Source of the DNA: JACDDK01 sp041747155
GTDB lineage: Bacteria; Actinomycetota; Rubrobacteria; Rubrobacterales; Rubrobacteraceae
Direction: 5' to 3'
Length of the DNA: 64,000 nt
Assembly (NCBI GenBank): GCA_041747155.1
Contig: JBGTFQ010000188.1
Coordinates: 1-64,000, forward strand
Below, piece by piece: positions 35,221-43,806 of the stretch (position 1 is its first letter; each line of letters opens with the position of its first letter). The notes beneath the pieces are model-generated. The model was not told the origin of the DNA and ran no database searches. It saw nothing but the letters and a program-made list of their open reading frames with translations. Made by a program: the position numbers and the translations under genes.

Positions 35221-35904
35221 CTATTGCACCCTCGTTTGGGCCTCGGTTCCAGCTACCGTGCGGGACGGTTGCTGCCAGACGGTCCAGCAGATCCAACCGC
35301 CAGCGATCGCCACCGATAGGAACGCGATGACCTCGGCCCACCAGGTCAGCGCGCCGGCGTTGATAAATAGTATGGAGGCAAACCAGAGTATCGCCGCGCC
35401 CTGGGGCAGAGTCTGGGAACGCCAGATCGCCACCCCGAACAGCACAAGACCTATCGAGAAAAAGCCAGGAATCAGGACTAAGGAGAATATGGACGACCAG
35501 TCGAAGAGATCGAACCATTCCGCGAAGACGGCCTGCTGACCCTCCAGGTACTGCTCGGCGGCGACCGCTTCGATGCCGCTGGCCCCGAGCGAATACGCGA
35601 AGGCCGAAGCGATGCCGGGGACGCACAGGATCATTCCGAAGAAGGCCCACCGCTCTGCCCGGCCACCCGCCATGCAGGCGTAGAGCGCGAAAAAGCCAAA
35701 GATTAAGAGTAACTGGCCCACCGCCGCCAGAAAGCTGGAGAGCGCAGCCTGCGACGAACTAACGAGCTCAGCGTAGGCCCGGAGGTCGTCTGGCGAGTCT
35801 GGATAAGGACCGAAAACGATACGGCCTGCGATGAGCAGGACGGCGCCTAATGGCAGGGCCAGTATCCCGAGACGGACCCTGCCGGATACAGCCTGCGTCG
35901 GCAT
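35221..35904 (-). CDS. Membrane protein B' (duplicate of B)
   Basis: A 227-residue six-helix protein identical in length to B, with the same start (MPTQAVSGRVRLGILALP, ATG 35904), middle and C-terminal EAQTRVQ. The longer frame to 36033 overlaps C' and is not supported by B. Most differences lie in the first extracytoplasmic loop (residues ~30-50), the sort of place where ligand specificity would change. Function unknown. Confidence 0.82.
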   Translation of the reverse strand: MPTQAVSGRVRLGILALPLGAVLLIAGRIVFGPYPDSPDDLRAYAELVSSSQAALSSFLAAVGQLLLIFGFFALYACMAGGRAERWAFFGMILCVPGIASAFAYSLGASGIEAVAAEQYLEGQQAVFAEWFDLFDWSSIFSLVLIPGFFSIGLVLFGVAIWRSQTLPQGAAILWFASILFINAGALTWWAEVIAFLSVAIAGGWICWTVWQQPSRTVAGTEAQTRVQ

Positions 35905-35960
35905 CTTGAAAGCTCCCATCGTTCCCACAACAGAGGACACCAGCATGCTAGCATCATGCC

Positions 35961-36743
35961 TCATTCCGCGCCATCTCCGGCGCCGGCGCGGCGGGAGATC
36001 ACCCGCCGCCGCACCGCCCTCTTGCGCCGCCACCTCCGGTACACCCCCACCAGCAACACCACGTCGCCCGCGACCAGCCCCGTCAGGGCTCCGGCCGCCG
36101 CGTTGAGTATCGAAGGGTCCAGGAAGTCCAGGTCAACGATCTCGAAAAGCACCACATACAGGCTGCCGAGCGATACGGCCACGAGCGCCGGGATACCGTT
36201 TGCCAGGGTGAGGACGGTAGTCTCCACGGTCCTCCGGCCCCGGTCTACGATGTGCCGGATGCCCACGATCCGGCCGTCCACCTCGATGGCACCCTGATGG
36301 GAGTCCGCCACTACCGCCTCCAGGAGCATCATGTCCCCGTTGTTCAGCAACACCGGCGTAAGCGCCACTCTTTCCGGGTCGCGCTCCGGCACGCCGCGCA
36401 GGGAAGACTCTATGCCGGGCGGGTCCTCCTCTACAACCTCCGCGTCCAGGATGCTTGCGCCCTCCCCGAACCCCACCGTGATGGGCCGGGTGTAGTGCGC
36501 CCGCTCGATGTTCAACCCCGAGGAGTTCCTGAGCTCCACCGCCACCACCCGCACCTGCTCGCCTTCAGGCTCCCCGTTCTGCGAGCCGTCTTCACCCTCG
36601 GGCTCTGCCGCCACCTCGAACAGCTCGTCGTAGAGCACCGTGTAGCCGAAGTCCTTGCGTGGCGCGAGCAGCACGGGCAGCAGCATGGCCGCCACGACGG
36701 CCGCCGCCCAGATCAGAAAGACCGGCCCGGCCAAAACACTCAT
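35961..36743 (-). CDS. Membrane protein C' (duplicate of C)
   Basis: A 260-residue protein starting MSVLAGPVFLIWAAAVVAAM at ATG 36743, with the same layout as C: one TM helix, a soluble domain containing VVAVELRNSSGLNIERAHYT and RPITVGFGEGASILDAEVVE, then two TM helices and a highly basic tail (RRWRRKRAVRRRVISRRAGA). The soluble domain gained a Glu/Gly-rich insert (EPEGEDGSQNGEPEGE) relative to C. First gene of the second block. Function unknown. Confidence 0.75.
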   Translation of the reverse strand: MSVLAGPVFLIWAAAVVAAMLLPVLLAPRKDFGYTVLYDELFEVAAEPEGEDGSQNGEPEGEQVRVVAVELRNSSGLNIERAHYTRPITVGFGEGASILDAEVVEEDPPGIESSLRGVPERDPERVALTPVLLNNGDMMLLEAVVADSHQGAIEVDGRIVGIRHIVDRGRRTVETTVLTLANGIPALVAVSLGSLYVVLFEIVDLDFLDPSILNAAAGALTGLVAGDVVLLVGVYRRWRRKRAVRRRVISRRAGAGDGAE

Positions 36744-37092
36744 CGCTGTCTCGCAAACATACCGTATTCCTTTCTGCTTCATACAATCATCGGGCAACTC
36801 CGTATCGGAAATCCTAGCTTATACCGGCTACACTAAAAAACCGAAGCTCGACCCAAAATAGTAGAACCTAGAGTATGCATAACGCGATTCCATGTCTTGC
36901 ATGGACATTCAACCACCTCGAAGATTCCACGGTTCTAAGAAGAACACTTTGCTTGTGGTTGGATACCATCTTTTTTGTATGAGCCGCTGCGAAACGTTAT
37001 TCTGGACTGAGAGTACTATGCCTGTCTCTAGCAAGGCGATTTTATAGCAGGATATACTACTGTGGGGAAAGTAAAATACGCTTGGGAAATAG

Positions 37093-38622
37093 GTGAGCCT
37101 CATATCTGATTTTACCAACAATGTGATAAAAGGCATTCGAGACAGCACCTACGAGTTTGCTACCGAGGACAGGCTCTCTGGAGCTGGGTTGAAGGGAGAG
37201 CAGGATCTCCACGGGGTTCTGGAGAAGTATGCTTGGCTCTACGAGCGTGGCGTCGTGCGGCGTATGCAGGAGGCCTATCGCTCAGAAGCCGATCTTCACC
37301 TCAAGGAGCGATTGCGTCGTGTCTACTATTATCTGCTCGATGGTTACCTGGAACGGCGGACCGCCGCGATGGAGGACGCTATCGCATCTTTCGAGATGGA
37401 CGCAACAAGTGAGGTGGGGGAGGATCTGATTTCCTATCATGACATTCCGGCACTCATTACCGTAGAACCGGATTTCGAAAAACGCAACCGGCTGCGGGAA
37501 ACTTTTCTGAGGATAGTAGAAAAGACGAATCCCGAAAGGTCTATCATCTTGCAAATCCGGTTGGAGATACTTCAAGTAGAGTTCGGCTACACTAGTTACG
37601 CGGCCTACGTCAGCGAGAAGAAGTGCCTCGACCATCACCGCCTCCTTTCTCGATTGGAAAAACTTCTTCAACAAACGGAAGACATGTACGAGGCCCATAT
37701 GTGCCGGTGGGTGGAAGAGACAACGAATCGGAAGTTTGGTGAGATCGGGGATCATCATTTCTCCTATATGGCTGGCATTCACCGCTATGACACCTACTTT
37801 GAGAGCAACAGGTTGATCGAAGTCTATAAGCGGACACTTGCCGACATGGGCCTGAACCGTTGGGCACAGGAAAACATACACCTGGATGCTGAAGAACGCC
37901 CCGCAAAAGATCCGCGACCTTGCTGCTACGTACCCGACCCACCGGGTGAGGTTCACCTGGTCATCAAGCCTGTCGGTGGCTTCGAGGATTACGTCAATTT
38001 TTTCCACGAAGCCGGCCACGCCCAGCACTACGCCAACGAGGATTCTACCCTCGACTACGTCGACCGGGCCATGCCCACGAGCTATGCCCTGACCGAGGTG
38101 TACGCCTTCCTCATGCAGAACCTTACTCAGAACAAGGCTTGGTTGCGAAACATCGCTGGACTGCCTGAAGAGGCGGCCCGCAGGGTGATTTACCATGCCA
38201 AGCTTACAGATTTATACTTTCTGCGACGTTACGTCGCAAAACTAAAATACGAGCTGGATTTCTATAAAGAGCCGGAAAATGAGGAGCGTAACCGAAGGCT
38301 CTACGCTATCTGCCTCTCCTCCGTGACAGGCTTTCTAAGCCCGCCGGAGAACTATCTCAGAGACATTGATAGCGACTTTTACTCCGCCGATTATCTAAGG
38401 GCCTGGATCACAGAGGCGATGCTCCGTCGCCATCTCGAAGGCACGTTCGGTGAAGAATGGTTCGCCCGTTCGGAAGCAGGCGCTTTCTTGCTGGAGTTAT
38501 GGTCCAAAGGGGAAAGCTTGGAGAATGAGGACGTCTCCCGAATGCTCGGATACGAGCCATTCGACACTACATGCCTCGCCGAACAATACGTTGCCTTGGA
38601 ATCGCTAGATAGCTCAATGTAG
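37093..38622 (+). CDS. M3-like HExxH metallopeptidase homologue, unassigned
   Basis: A 509-residue, mostly helical protein with His305-Glu306-Ala-Gly-His309 (NFFHEAGHAQHYA) and a second Glu ~27 residues later in TSYALTEVYAFLMQN. This is the zincin pattern of M3/M32 oligopeptidases. The flanking helices and YVSEKKCLDHHRLLSRLEKL also resemble M3 relatives, though it is shorter than Dcp/OpdA. GTG start at 37093. The upstream ~295 bp are AT-rich without a gene. Base composition is lower in GC than in the M28 gene nearby, which suggests transfer. Expected role: cytosolic peptide degradation. Confidence 0.7.
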   Translation: MSLISDFTNNVIKGIRDSTYEFATEDRLSGAGLKGEQDLHGVLEKYAWLYERGVVRRMQEAYRSEADLHLKERLRRVYYYLLDGYLERRTAAMEDAIASFEMDATSEVGEDLISYHDIPALITVEPDFEKRNRLRETFLRIVEKTNPERSIILQIRLEILQVEFGYTSYAAYVSEKKCLDHHRLLSRLEKLLQQTEDMYEAHMCRWVEETTNRKFGEIGDHHFSYMAGIHRYDTYFESNRLIEVYKRTLADMGLNRWAQENIHLDAEERPAKDPRPCCYVPDPPGEVHLVIKPVGGFEDYVNFFHEAGHAQHYANEDSTLDYVDRAMPTSYALTEVYAFLMQNLTQNKAWLRNIAGLPEEAARRVIYHAKLTDLYFLRRYVAKLKYELDFYKEPENEERNRRLYAICLSSVTGFLSPPENYLRDIDSDFYSADYLRAWITEAMLRRHLEGTFGEEWFARSEAGAFLLELWSKGESLENEDVSRMLGYEPFDTTCLAEQYVALESLDSSM

Positions 38623-38634
38623 ACTACTGCTGTA

Positions 38635-39894
38635 TCAGGCTGGTTTGCGCGCGCTGGGTATTAGGAAAGCCAATGATCCCAGAAGGACCAGCAGACCGCC
38701 GGTAACGGCCCACATCGGCTGTACTCCGAATCGCTCCGCCGCGACGCCCACGAGCGCGTTGGAAGTGAGGCCGGCTACGCAGAAGAGCATGGTGCGGAGG
38801 CTGGAGACCCGTCCGAGAAACTCGTTAGGAGTCAACTGCTGTGTGAGGGTAATGCTCGGTATGACGAAAAGCATGTTGCCCAAGCCACCGAGCGCCATCA
38901 TCCCGGCTGCAAGCCACAGGTCCGAGAACAGCGCGAGAGAGGCGTCGGCAATGCCCGAGACTATGAGTCCGACCAGTATCATCGGCCCCCTGGGGCAGAG
39001 ATCTCCCCACTTGCCCACTGCCAGCCCGCCGGCGACGGCGCCGAGACCCAGTGCCGCTTCGAGTACGGAATAATGGAAGGCGCCCCCGCCGGTAACCTCG
39101 GTGGCGTAACCATAGGTAAGCGTGTAAGAACCCCAAAAGATGAGTATGGCTACCGTGGCGATCACGGTATTGACGAGCAGTGCCGAGTTCGAACCCACGA
39201 AGCGCAACCCGACGAGAATCCGCTGTCCGATGCCATCGAAAGCGGTCTCGGAGGTAGAAGGGGCCGCCCGTGTCACGGACATCGTGTAGATCATCACCGC
39301 CGAGAAACCGTAGGTAGCGGCGTCTATCCAGAAGGCGAGCTCGATGCCATTTCCACCCTCTAGCACACCCCACAACCCAGCGACCAGTACCCCGGCCAGC
39401 GGGTAGCCGAGCACGTCAACCGTGGTCTCTGTGGTGGAAGAGAGCGAGTTAGCCTTCGTCAGGCTCTCCTTCGGCACCACGTTTGGTATCGTCGCGTCCT
39501 TGGCTGGCTTGAAGAACAGGCCCGCAGTCTGCAGCAGAAACGCGGCTACGTACACTAACAGGAGGTCCACCTGCGCCAAGAACGGTATCGACAGCACCAG
39601 AGGAACTCGGATGAGGTCCGCCGCGAGCATCACCCGGCGCCGGTCCCAGCGGTCCACCAACGCCCCGGCGAATAGCCCGAATAGCAGCGACGGTGTCCCC
39701 AGTGTGACAAACATCAGCGCCACCCGCCCCAAATCGCCCGAGGTTAGCGCACCGACCAAGACCAACAGGGCGACCTGGTGCAGCCGGTCGCCGAAGACCG
39801 AGATGAGCTGACCCAGCCAAAGCGCCGCGAAATTGCGGTTCATACGGAGCAAAGCGGCGTATGAAGTGCTCTGCCGTATCGTGGTGGCGGTCAT
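38635..39894 (-). CDS. MFS transporter, enterobactin-exporter/drug-efflux type
   Basis: A 419-residue, 12-helix protein starting at ATG 39894, nine nt after AGGAG. It has the MFS motif A region GLFAGALVDRWDRRRVMLAAD between helices 2 and 3 (in parts), FALWLGQLISVFGDRLHQVA at the N-terminus and AVGKWGDLCPRGPMI in the second half. This subfamily (MFS_3/EntS-like) exports siderophores, macrolides or peptides. The leader contains four 10-codon genes and a strong hairpin, so the exporter is probably in one transcript with them. Substrate unknown. Confidence 0.88.
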   Translation of the reverse strand: MTATTIRQSTSYAALLRMNRNFAALWLGQLISVFGDRLHQVALLVLVGALTSGDLGRVALMFVTLGTPSLLFGLFAGALVDRWDRRRVMLAADLIRVPLVLSIPFLAQVDLLLVYVAAFLLQTAGLFFKPAKDATIPNVVPKESLTKANSLSSTTETTVDVLGYPLAGVLVAGLWGVLEGGNGIELAFWIDAATYGFSAVMIYTMSVTRAAPSTSETAFDGIGQRILVGLRFVGSNSALLVNTVIATVAILIFWGSYTLTYGYATEVTGGGAFHYSVLEAALGLGAVAGGLAVGKWGDLCPRGPMILVGLIVSGIADASLALFSDLWLAAGMMALGGLGNMLFVIPSITLTQQLTPNEFLGRVSSLRTMLFCVAGLTSNALVGVAAERFGVQPMWAVTGGLLVLLGSLAFLIPSARKPA

Positions 39895-39963
39895 ACAGAT
39901 CAACTCCTGTCGGTATTAGAATGTTTGCGGAGCTTTCAATTGCTTGTTCTCTTGTGCAGTAGA

Positions 39964-39991
39964 GTGGCGGAGGCTCCAGAGCCCCCGCCAC
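39964..39991 (-). promoter_or_regulatory. 12-position stem-loop between decapeptide genes and the MFS gene
   Basis: Arms 39964-39975 and 39980-39991 pair at 11 of 12 positions around a CCAG loop. On the minus strand no T-run follows. It sits 18 bp after the stop of the last decapeptide gene and ~70 bp before the exporter start, so it may attenuate or process the transcript. Confidence 0.6.
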
Positions 39992-40009
39992 GATCTTCGT
40001 CTCTCAGAT

Positions 40010-40042
40010 TTACGGGCTGTATTTTCCTTTGCGTCCCTTCAT
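40010..40042 (-). CDS. Tiny gene 4 of array: decapeptide MKGRKGKYSP
   Basis: Ten codons plus TAA with a perfect ribosome site: AAAGGAGG at 40051-40058, 8 nt before the ATG. The encoded peptide MKGRKGKYSP shares MKGRKG and final Pro with tiny gene 3, and a basic start plus Pro end with all four. It is the closest of the array to the MFS exporter (start 39894). It is too short for gene callers. The constancy of length, ribosome-site spacing and final Pro codon across four copies argues against chance. Confidence 0.7.
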   Translation of the reverse strand: MKGRKGKYSP

Positions 40043-40091
40043 CTTTGTTACCTCCTTTCCTGCTCGTCTTTCCGAATCTGCTGTCCTGTCT

Positions 40092-40124
40092 TTACGGTGT
40101 ATAGCGGCCCTTGCGTCCCTTCAT
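40092..40124 (-). CDS. Tiny gene 3 of array: decapeptide MKGRKGRYTP
   Basis: Ten codons plus TAA. GAGAGGAGG ends 8 nt before the ATG at 40124, the same spacing as in genes 2 and 4. The peptide MKGRKGRYTP differs from that of gene 4 by two conservative changes (Lys/Arg, Ser/Thr), with silent differences in codons (AAA/AAG, GGA/GGC, TAC/TAT). That pattern suggests selection on the peptide. Confidence 0.7.
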   Translation of the reverse strand: MKGRKGRYTP

Positions 40125-40171
40125 GGTCTATACCTCCTCTCTTCCTTCTTGTCGGTCTTCGTCTCTCAGAT

Positions 40172-40204
40172 TTACGGGCCCCTCAGTCCCTTGCGCCTCT
40201 TCAT
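40172..40204 (-). CDS. Tiny gene 2 of array: decapeptide MKRRKGLRGP
   Basis: Ten codons plus TAA with AAAGGAGG 8 nt before the ATG at 40204. The peptide MKRRKGLRGP keeps Lys/Arg at positions 2-5, Gly6 and Pro10. The 20 bases after its Pro codon (TAAATCTGAGAGACGAAG) recur after gene 4 of the array, a trace of tandem duplication. Confidence 0.7.
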   Translation of the reverse strand: MKRRKGLRGP

Positions 40205-40263
40205 CTTTGCCACCTCCTTTCGTAATCTCGGTTGTTTTCGCTTCTGCGTTGGTCTCCTGGTTG

Positions 40264-40296
40264 TTACGGGCCCCTCCGGCCGCTGCGCTTTCTCAT
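40264..40296 (-). CDS. Tiny gene 1 of array: decapeptide MRKRSGRRGP
   Basis: Ten codons plus TAA, first in the array on the minus strand. ATG 40296 lies 6 nt after GGAGGAGG; a second ATG directly upstream (40299) would give 11 residues. The peptide MRKRSGRRGP ends in RGP like gene 2. The region upstream to the cyclase-NTPase gene (about 225 bp) should contain a promoter for the array, but I could not place one with confidence. Confidence 0.65.
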   Translation of the reverse strand: MRKRSGRRGP

Positions 40297-40523
40297 CATC
40301 CACCTCCTCCGTCCATCGCTGCCCTGTGCAACTTCTAAAACCAATGTAACCTCCCAAAAGGCTCTGTACATCGGCCATGCGGCTATTTGTTGGTTGGCCG
40401 GGTGGCTATTGTTTGCCTCCAACCATTAGCGGGGTTTTGGAAAGGAACTCCCGTACCACTATGCCGGATCTGCTAGGATTGGGTGATTCAGACGCAGCAG
40501 CTGACAGGAGCACAGGAGCGACG

Positions 40524-43286
40524 ATGGATCTGCCCACCGGCACCATCACATTCTTGTTCACAGATATAGAAGGCTCTACTAAGCTGTGGGAGCGCAGCGC
40601 AACCGCCATGCAGCGCGCCCTGACCCGACATGACGAGATCCTGACGGAAGCCATCGAAGCCAACGACGGCCACATCTTCAAGAAGGTAGGCGACGCCTTC
40701 TGCGCGGCATTCTCCTCTGCTCCTGCGGCACTTGAGGCGGTGCTCACCACCCAGCGTGCCCTTTGTGGCGAACCGTGGGAGGAGGGGTGTGAGATCCGGG
40801 TGAGGATAGCCTTGCATACCGGGTCTGTCGAAGAGCGCGGTGGAGACTACTACGGTCCGCCGCTAAACCGGGTCGCTAGGCTGATGTCCGCCGGACATGG
40901 GGGGCAAGTCTTGCTCTCGCTAGCCACCCAGGAGCTAGTAAGGGATGGACTGCCACCGGGTGTCGAGTTAAGGGACCTTGGAGAGAGACGCCTGAAAGAC
41001 CTCTTCCGCCCCGAGCAGGTATTCCAGGTGTCAGCCCCAGAGCTGCCATCGAGCTTCCCGCCCTTGAGGACCCTCGATGCTCGCCGCAACAACCTGCCCA
41101 TACAGCCAACGCCGCTGGTTGGTCGCGAGCGAGAGGTGGCAGAGGTCTGCGAACGTATGCGGCAGGAGGAAGTGCATCTTTTGACCCTTACAGGACCGGG
41201 AGGGACAGGTAAGACACGCCTCGGACTTCAGGCTGCGGCCGACCTAGCAGTGGAGGACTTCGAGGGTGGCGCCTTCTTCGTACCCCTCGCCGCCATTACG
41301 GATGCGGACTTATTCTTCGGCGAGGTGGCCGGGGCGCTCGGCATCCGGGAAAGCGGCGACACCCCGCTCCCTACTCTGCTCAAGGAGTACCTGGGCCGTA
41401 GGGAGCTGTTGCTAATCCTGGATAACTTCGAGCAGCTCTTGGGAGCCGCGCCGCTCGTGAGCGAAATACTTGCCGCCGCGCCGCAGGTAAAGGTTTTGGT
41501 TACGAGCCGCGTATCGCTCGGCCTCTACGGCGAGCACGAGTACGCTGTACCGTCCCTCTCGGTGCCGGACCCCAGGCACCTACCGCTCGTCGAGACCCTC
41601 TCCCAGTACGAGGCCGTGCGGCTTTTCATAGAGCGTGCCGGGGCGGCGAAGGCCGATTTCGCAATCACCAATGAGAATGCCCCGGCTATCGCCGAGATCT
41701 GCGCCCGCCTGGATGGCCTGCCCCTCGCCATAGAGTTGGCCGCCGCCCGTGTGAAGCTTCTCCCCCCGAAAGCCCTGCTAAACCGCCTGGGCAACCGTCT
41801 CAAGCTCCTGACCGGCGGAGCAAAGAACCTCCCGGCGAGGCAGCGCACCCTGCGGGGTGCCATTGAGTGGAGCCACGAATTGCTGACCCAGGGAGAGAAG
41901 ACCCTCTTTGCCAGGCTCGCCGTCTTCTCCGGCGGGCGCACCTTCGAAGCGATAGAGGCCGTCTGCGACGCCGAGGGGGACCTGCCCGTAGATTCCTTCG
42001 ACGGCGTCTCCTCGCTGCTGGACAAGAGCCTTCTGCGCCGCGAAGAAGGACCGCAAGACGAGCCACGCTTCGCGATGCTGGAGACCATCCACGAGTTCGC
42101 CCGCGAGAAGCTCGAAGAGAGCGGGGAGGCTGAGGAGATAAAACGACTGCACGCAGAGTACTTCCTCTCGTTCGCAGAGGAGGCCGAGCCGGAGCTTGAA
42201 GGGCCGGCGCAGGTGGAGTGGATGCATAAGCTGGAGGCCGAGCACAGTAACCTTCGGGCGGCGCTCTCATGGGCACATGAGACGGCTAATGCGGAGTTAG
42301 GGTTACGCCTCGGAGGCACCCTGTGGTGGTTCTGGTCCATTCGAGGCTACGCCGTCGAAGGGCGACGCTGGTTGGCAGAAGGAATGTCTAGGAGCCAGGC
42401 GGTACCCGCCAACATCAGGGCCAAGGCGTTGCTGGGTTTAGGAGAGTTGGTATTGATGCAGGGCGAGTGCGAACCGGCTACGGAGTCGTTAGAACGAAGC
42501 TTGTTACTGTACCGCGAGGTCGAAGACAAGAGGGGAGAGGCTTACGCTCTCTTCTTTCTAGGGTGGGTGGCTACGCTTCGCGGCAGTCTCGACCGGGCGA
42601 ACGAATTGTTTGAGCAGAGCGTTGCGCTGAGTCGGGAAAACGGAACCAAAAGAGACATTGGCTTCATGCTAAACGGACTCGCCAGCTCAATAATGGCTTG
42701 CGGGGATTATACGCACGCGACCACCGTATACGAGGAGAGCCTGACTGTATCTCGGGAAGCCGGGGACATGCAAGGCATCTCGGCCATCACCGGCAACCTT
42801 GGGTACCTATTGGTCTGCACCGGTGAGCACGAGAAAGCGGAGCTGCTCCTTCGGGAAAGTCTGAAGATGGCGCAAAGTCTAGGAGACACTCATTCCATTG
42901 CGACCTGCCTCGGGCTCCTCGGGATGGTGGCTCTAAATGGAAACGACACTGGGACAGCCAGGAGGCTGGCTGAAGAGAGTTTGATGGTGAACCGTGAGGT
43001 GGGAAATAGGTTAATAATCATCGATAACCTAGAGCTCTTGGCAGGTGTTGCCGGCCTAAAGGAAGAGGCCGTGCGAGCAGCGCGGCTTTGGGGGGCATCT
43101 GAGACGTTGCGAGAGGCCGCGGGCACGCCGGTGCTTGACGGCGAGTGGACTCTGCGCGAGGAGTTCATCATCCCCTCTCGCAGGCAGTTGGACGAAGCGT
43201 TGTTCGAAGAGGCGTTCGCGGAGGGCTGCGACATGGCGCTGGAGGACGCAGTCGCCTATGCCCTGAACGAGAAAACCGATGTCTAA
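40524..43286 (+). CDS. Class III nucleotide cyclase fused to STAND-type NTPase and TPR repeats
   Basis: A 920-residue protein beginning MDLPTGTITFLFTDIEGST at ATG 40524, 5 nt after AGGAG. The cyclase domain (1-~180) has both metal Asp residues (FTDIEGST, VGDAFCAAF) and LNRVARLMSAGHGG. It is followed by PTPLVGREREVAEV and an NB-ARC-like NTPase (~200-500) with Walker A GPGGTGKTRL near residue 223 and LLLILDNFEQLL as Walker B, then TPR-like helices (~560-900). No DNA-binding domain is present. Proteins of this type are thought to be large regulated signalling ATPases that make cAMP or cGMP. Divergent from the decapeptide array. Confidence 0.9.
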   Translation: MDLPTGTITFLFTDIEGSTKLWERSATAMQRALTRHDEILTEAIEANDGHIFKKVGDAFCAAFSSAPAALEAVLTTQRALCGEPWEEGCEIRVRIALHTGSVEERGGDYYGPPLNRVARLMSAGHGGQVLLSLATQELVRDGLPPGVELRDLGERRLKDLFRPEQVFQVSAPELPSSFPPLRTLDARRNNLPIQPTPLVGREREVAEVCERMRQEEVHLLTLTGPGGTGKTRLGLQAAADLAVEDFEGGAFFVPLAAITDADLFFGEVAGALGIRESGDTPLPTLLKEYLGRRELLLILDNFEQLLGAAPLVSEILAAAPQVKVLVTSRVSLGLYGEHEYAVPSLSVPDPRHLPLVETLSQYEAVRLFIERAGAAKADFAITNENAPAIAEICARLDGLPLAIELAAARVKLLPPKALLNRLGNRLKLLTGGAKNLPARQRTLRGAIEWSHELLTQGEKTLFARLAVFSGGRTFEAIEAVCDAEGDLPVDSFDGVSSLLDKSLLRREEGPQDEPRFAMLETIHEFAREKLEESGEAEEIKRLHAEYFLSFAEEAEPELEGPAQVEWMHKLEAEHSNLRAALSWAHETANAELGLRLGGTLWWFWSIRGYAVEGRRWLAEGMSRSQAVPANIRAKALLGLGELVLMQGECEPATESLERSLLLYREVEDKRGEAYALFFLGWVATLRGSLDRANELFEQSVALSRENGTKRDIGFMLNGLASSIMACGDYTHATTVYEESLTVSREAGDMQGISAITGNLGYLLVCTGEHEKAELLLRESLKMAQSLGDTHSIATCLGLLGMVALNGNDTGTARRLAEESLMVNREVGNRLIIIDNLELLAGVAGLKEEAVRAARLWGASETLREAAGTPVLDGEWTLREEFIIPSRRQLDEALFEEAFAEGCDMALEDAVAYALNEKTDV

Positions 43287-43353
43287 CACGTCCTACATGG
43301 GATGACCTCGTCGGTACGCTCGGTGATCGCAACAACGCAAGGCGCACGGCAGA

Positions 43354-43629
43354 TCAGCGGACGGGCCTAGCAATCAGCCCCGCTTCCACCGCACCCTCCT
43401 CCATCGCTTCCGGCACGCATAAGCCGTCCGCTGTCGAGCTTCGCAAACCGGCGTCCTGTCCTGATCTTGGAGCATCGGTATTTCCAAACAGGATAACCAC
43501 TACAACCAGAGTGGCTATAAGGATTCCCAGATCGCCGAGCGCTACCAGCCACCCCCCCCTCAGACTAGGACCCAGCTGCACACTAAATCCCGGGCCATCG
43601 AGATATAGCCCAGCACGAGCAAGAGTCAC
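43354..43629 (-). CDS. Possible small membrane protein, weakly supported
   Basis: A 91-residue ORF with a GTG start and one clear TM helix (LVALGDLGILIATLVVVVIL). The rest is low-complexity. No good ribosome site. It lies in the 520-bp gap (43287-43806) between the cyclase-NTPase gene and the response regulator; nothing else in this gap looks like a gene. It could be spurious. Confidence 0.3.
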   Translation of the reverse strand: MTLARAGLYLDGPGFSVQLGPSLRGGWLVALGDLGILIATLVVVVILFGNTDAPRSGQDAGLRSSTADGLCVPEAMEEGAVEAGLIARPVR

Positions 43630-43806
43630 ACCATCGTCGCCAAGATCTTTCCCGCAGTCCTCATCTGCTCTCCTCTCTTCGCTTATCGTTGCACCAATAT
43701 CAGTACAAGCTATCGGATAAGGAAGAATGCCGAATATGCCGAACGACCATTCCTATTTGGCCGAGCGGCTAGTTGCTCTCGAACTTCGTTGAGCCTATCT
43801 TGGCTT

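Larger units (their letters stand above)
31645..36743 (-). repeat. Two copies of a three-gene block (A-B-C and A'-B'-C')
   Basis: Block 1 occupies 31645-33850 and block 2 occupies 34930-36743, same strand and same gene order. A' is cut short exactly where the DedA gene (34210-34929, opposite strand) ends. Protein identity between B/B' and C/C' is high by eye, so the duplication is older than strain level but clearly local. Confidence 0.8.

Noticed and set aside
40010..40296. CRISPR-like array, because of regular 80-92 bp spacing of similar sequences
   Set aside because: The similar units are coding (ribosome site, ATG, ten codons, TAA), differ by silent changes, and no cas genes are present.
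39944..40429. Overlapping plus-strand ORFs of 60-106 codons with Ser/Leu/Pro-rich translations
   Set aside because: No ribosome sites in the right places, and their sequence is explained by the complement of repeated AGGAGG sites and decapeptide genes on the minus strand.
43354..43629. Treating this ORF as a confident membrane-protein gene
   Set aside because: Only one hydrophobic stretch supports it and the start lacks a ribosome site; kept as a low-confidence feature only.
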